Source: Xanthoparmelia taractica (lineage: Eukaryota > Ascomycota > Lecanoromycetes > Lecanorales > Parmeliaceae). From it: a stretch of 64,000 nt of DNA. Positions 60,737 through 64,000 of this stretch are shown here, one piece after another. Position numbers and translations under genes: made by a program. Under the pieces are notes generated by a model. That model made no database searches. It had not been told where the DNA came from and saw nothing but the letters and a program-made list of their open reading frames with translations. Numbering within the stretch: position 1 is the first letter of the stretch; every line of letters begins with the position of its first letter. The DNA is taken from positions 116,536 through 180,535 of the forward strand of contig JANQBS010000069.1 in NCBI GenBank assembly GCA_033085395.1. Reading direction: 5' to 3'.

Positions 60737-63204
60737 AATATATATTAATTATATAGTAAAAATATATATATCTAAATTAAATTTAAGATTATATAATAAG
60801 AATAAAGAGAAAGAGAGAAAGAATTAATAAGATAGAAATTTATCGTAAAAAAGTAAGATATTAAAAGAGGTATATCGAAATAGAGTTAGTATTAAATATA
60901 AAATATAAATATTTTAAGTAGTATTTATTATAATATAAGAATAATTTTAATTAATATATTAAAAATTATTATTTTCGAATTAATTATAGAACTCGATCGG
61001 TTCACGCTATAAAACGACTTACGAGAGAATTTGATTAGGTCGCGTAGACTTCCCGTCGCGGGCCGACGGGCTAGCGCGGCTTAACGTTTACAGTGTAAAT
61101 CGACTTAGGAGATCGAGCATAACTCAACGAGACTATATGCAATGAAAATTCGAAAGAGTGCATTTCGTAGTACTCGCTTAGGGCTATCCATCGCGCTATC
61201 GCTATCTAATATCGGGCTCGAACTCGTTAAGTTATAAGGTCGATTAAGTAACGGGTAAAGATTCATTAAGAACTATATGCGAGCTCTTTCGGCGAGGTCT
61301 TAACGAATCTTTCTTATTTCTTTTTCTTTAGTTAGAAATATTATATAATTTAAATTCTATAAATAGCCTTTAATATCGAAATTAAATTCGACTTCTTCGT
61401 CTTGATTTGAGAAAAATTCTATTAATATTAAGCGAGTTTATATTATAGAATCCTTTCTCTCTTATAAGATAATAGTAATAATTCTTTAACGCCTAAGATA
61501 GACGATTATCCTCTTCTAACTCTCGACGAAGAAACTCGTATCGTATATAGTCGAAGCGATCTCTCTATTTATAGATAATCTTTTTTTTTATTATTCTAAT
61601 TTAAATAGAGATAAGAATAATCGTAGAGAAAGATACTAAATATATAAGAAGAAGGGCCTAGCTAGATTAGGGATTTAATATTAAGAATAATAGTTAGAGA
61701 TTGAACTAATAGAGAAAGGCGAGACTAGTTTTAGCAGTGCATATAGTCTCTTCGTATATAGCAGATAGATCTATTAGATAGGCTAAATATTCTTTAACTA
61801 CACGTGTTTATCTAATAATTAATTAATCGAAACGAGCGCGAGTTATAAGCAGTGTATCGTCTATTTGCTATTCTATTCTATACTGCATGTACATATAGCT
61901 CAGCTATTATATAGCAGAACGCCCTCTTATCAATCCCCTCACCTAGCTCTATTAATCGTATACGCACTCAGCAAACAGACCTTTCCCCCCGAAATCACTC
62001 GTAGTTAAACGACTATATATAGGCGCCGCGGCGCCTTAGAATATAATATTATTAATATCGTAAAATCCGTCGTCCCCCGTAGGGAAGAATCGGGCGGTAG
62101 AAATATCGAAAGCTCGCCCCCTTCGATCGCTAGAAGTCTTAATCTTATAATTCATATCGACGTATACTTCACCGCCTACTAGCAGAAGAGATATAATATA
62201 CGAATTTATCTTCTTCTTAATCATGCCCTAATATTAGAAAAGATAGTTAATATTCTTATAATTATATACGGTTTTCTTATTATTAAAATTACTATTAATT
62301 ATTAATCGTTCGGTGAGAGACTTCTTAAAGATTTATTTATTAATGCGATCGAGTTTATTACGAGACTTATACACGATATTTACGCGAATTGTATTTAGTT
62401 TAATATACTTTCATATCCCGAGTAGAAGGCCGCGCGAATTATAATATCTCTTCTGCGATATATCGAGTATCGAGGTATAGATAAAGAGTCGCGAGGAATT
62501 GCTAGCAAACTCGAAGGAAAAAGAAGACGAAATAAAGAAACGAATATTGCTAGAAGTTAACGAATTAGGCTCGCTATTATTAAAGTCGAAGGAGAAGAGA
62601 TCGTTCGCAATCTCGCTATCGGCCCCTATAGTCACACGCGTAATATTATACTCGTTCTAAATCTTCTCGACGAATATATAGAAATAAGCGAGCACTACAT
62701 ATAGGGCGTAATTAATAGTTATCTCACACGAGATAGAAGTTAGGAAAGAATTATTTATAGACGTAATCTTTATCGATCGATACGAAGATCTTAGAAGTAT
62801 TAAGAATAGCGAACGAATTTTAGATTTAAATTAACTTAGCGCTTTATGTAGTTTAAAAAGTCACGAGCTAACCGACGTTTAGCTTAAATAGAATCTTTTT
62901 AATAATGTTAATCTACTATTATATCAACACGTTCGGTCTTTAAATAGCGATACTATTAATAGTCTAGCGCTTAAAGTAGTAAGATATTAGAGTTTTTTAA
63001 AAGTAAGATCGCAGAGCTCGATAATCGAGCGGCGATCTATCTATTAGCAGTTCGAAGACTACGAAGATATCTAGACTATACTCGTTTTCGGCGAGCTATA
63101 TAACGAAGATCGAGTTATTATTATTAATAGAGGTGAAAGTAATTATAATAATAATAATAAGAATAATTGCTAGAAGATATCGAGGTAAGAGTAACTTAAA
63201 TATA

Positions 63205-63645
63205 ATAAGAGAGAGTAATCTAATAGACTACTAATAGTGCTAAAAAATAGTCGAAACGAGGCGAAAGATTATAGAAGTAATAATAAGTAAGAGAAAGTAA
63301 GGGTTTAAAGTGAGGGTTTAAAGTAAGAACGTCGAGTCTACTAATAGATACTAATAATAAAACAAGAAAGAGAGTAATCTAAGGTACTACTAATAGTGCT
63401 TATAGATAGTCGAAACGAGGCGAAAGATAATAGAAGTAATAATGAGCAAGAGAAAGTAAGGGGTTAAAGTAAGAATATCGAGTCTACTAGTAGATACTAA
63501 TAATAAAACGAGAAAGAGAGTAATCTAAGTTACTACTAATAGTGCTTGTAGGTAATCGAAATAAGGTGAAAGATGCTAGGAGTGATAATAATAGTTAAGA
63601 GGAAGTAAGGGGTTGAAGTGAGAATATCGAGTCTGCTAGTAGCGT
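63205..63645. repeat. Telomere-proximal tandem repeat, about 146-159 bp, three copies
   Basis: The marker AGAGTAATCT occurs at 63212, 63371 and 63517, each followed in order by ACTACTAATAGTGCT, TCGAAACGAGGCGAAAG or a variant, AGTAAGGGGTTAAAGT and TCGAGTCTACTA. The first unit is longer because GGGTTTAAAGTGA is doubled. Confidence 0.85.
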
Positions 63646-63923
63646 AGTCTCTTTTGAATTAATATTCTTTTCTTAGCGACAACAGTAAGCAATATATGAG
63701 CAATCGCGCACTCGCGTAACTATAGTAGAGAATAGCTTATACAATACGAGATTATATGCGGTTAATAGAATTGATTAGAAAAGATATAACTTAAGAAAAG
63801 TGAGCGCATTAATAGAACTAATTGAAAGTTTATTTAACGCTACTATCTAGAATAATAATTATAGCCTTAAAGCCGCATGTAGTTAATATAGTAATAGAAA
63901 ATATTATTTAATTATTTATAAAT

Positions 63924-64000
63924 TTAGGGTTAGGGTTAGGGTTAGGGTTAGGGTTAGGGTTAGGGTTAGGGTTAGGGTTAGGGTTAGGGTTAGGGTTAGG
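63924..64000 (+). repeat. Telomere, (TTAGGG)n
   Basis: Nearly 13 perfect units to the last base of the window, G-rich strand 5' to 3' toward the end, as expected for a right chromosome end. Confidence 0.98.

Larger units (their letters stand above)
59823..62368. repeat. Direct duplication, unit 2
   Basis: Second copy of the unit at 57046-59822, in the same orientation. It keeps more C and G, for example ACTAGGGGGAGC at its head and GGCGCCGCGGCGCC at 62022-62035, where unit 1 has ACTAGAGTTAGA and AACGTCGCGACGTC. It lacks the 276 bp MITE. Confidence 0.75.
54690..63923. repeat. AT-rich RIP-like subtelomeric block
   Basis: Over 9 kb is dominated by A and T, with very few long open frames. Repeated segments inside it differ mostly by C/T and G/A, and the less mutated copies keep CG-rich words (for example the block at 61050-61090) where others have TA. 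These are the marks of repeat-induced point mutation. Small islands of normal composition survive, such as 55185-55275. Two short minus-strand open stretches (62036-62224 and 62411-62635) are not recognisable genes. Confidence 0.85.

Noticed and set aside
62036..62635. Remnant of a telomere-linked RecQ helicase gene
   Set aside because: Position would suit it, but I could not see any helicase motif in the short open stretches.
63205..63645. CRISPR-like array
   Set aside because: Fungal telomere-proximal satellite with 146-159 bp units and no repeat-spacer alternation.

Overview
The window is the end of a chromosome from a filamentous ascomycete (Pezizomycotina). The evidence is a TTAGGG telomere array that runs off the right edge, short 45-100 bp introns that restore reading frames, and typical fungal families: NACHT/STAND NLR-like proteins, a HET-domain protein, a Helo-like/ankyrin protein, an SNF2-RING ATPase, a secretory lipase and a salicylate-hydroxylase-like monooxygenase. 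A long AT-rich block full of C-to-T/G-to-A differences between repeat copies points to repeat-induced point mutation (RIP). The genus cannot be told from sequence alone.

Layout. 1-8.3 kb: sparse, one probable secreted conserved protein (minus, 1.4-2.1 kb) and many pyrimidine-rich microsatellites. 8.3-10.8 kb: a multi-exon minus-strand gene with a CP2/grainyhead-like C-terminus; its 5' part is unresolved. 10.8-15.4 kb: no gene I can support. 15.5-17.7 kb: a secreted beta-lactamase-like serine hydrolase. 19.8-21.2 kb: a secreted LIP-family lipase. 23.8-24.5 kb: a small membrane protein, followed by interstitial telomere repeats and a 667 bp AT-rich inverted-repeat element. 26.7-27.4 kb: an unrecognised AT-rich ORF with an acidic tail.

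From 27.7 to 54.5 kb lies an island of self/non-self recognition-type genes: an NLR with a C2H2 zinc-finger C-terminus, divergently paired with an SNF2-RING ATPase; a decayed MFS transporter; a Helo-like ankyrin protein; a FAD monooxygenase; a second NLR with ankyrin repeats whose Walker A motif sits in a 25-nt microexon and whose ankyrin tail is cut by a frameshift; and a HET-domain protein. I rebuilt the exon structures of the main genes by hand; their summed exon lengths are all multiples of three.

54.7-63.9 kb is a RIP-like AT-rich subtelomere. It contains a direct duplication of about 2.5-2.8 kb, a 276 bp hAT-like MITE with an 8-bp target duplication and a paralogous empty site, several tandem arrays, and the telomere.

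The most noteworthy candidates are the NLR-zinc finger/SNF2 divergent pair, the Walker A microexon, and the subtelomeric repeat architecture with its empty-site evidence.
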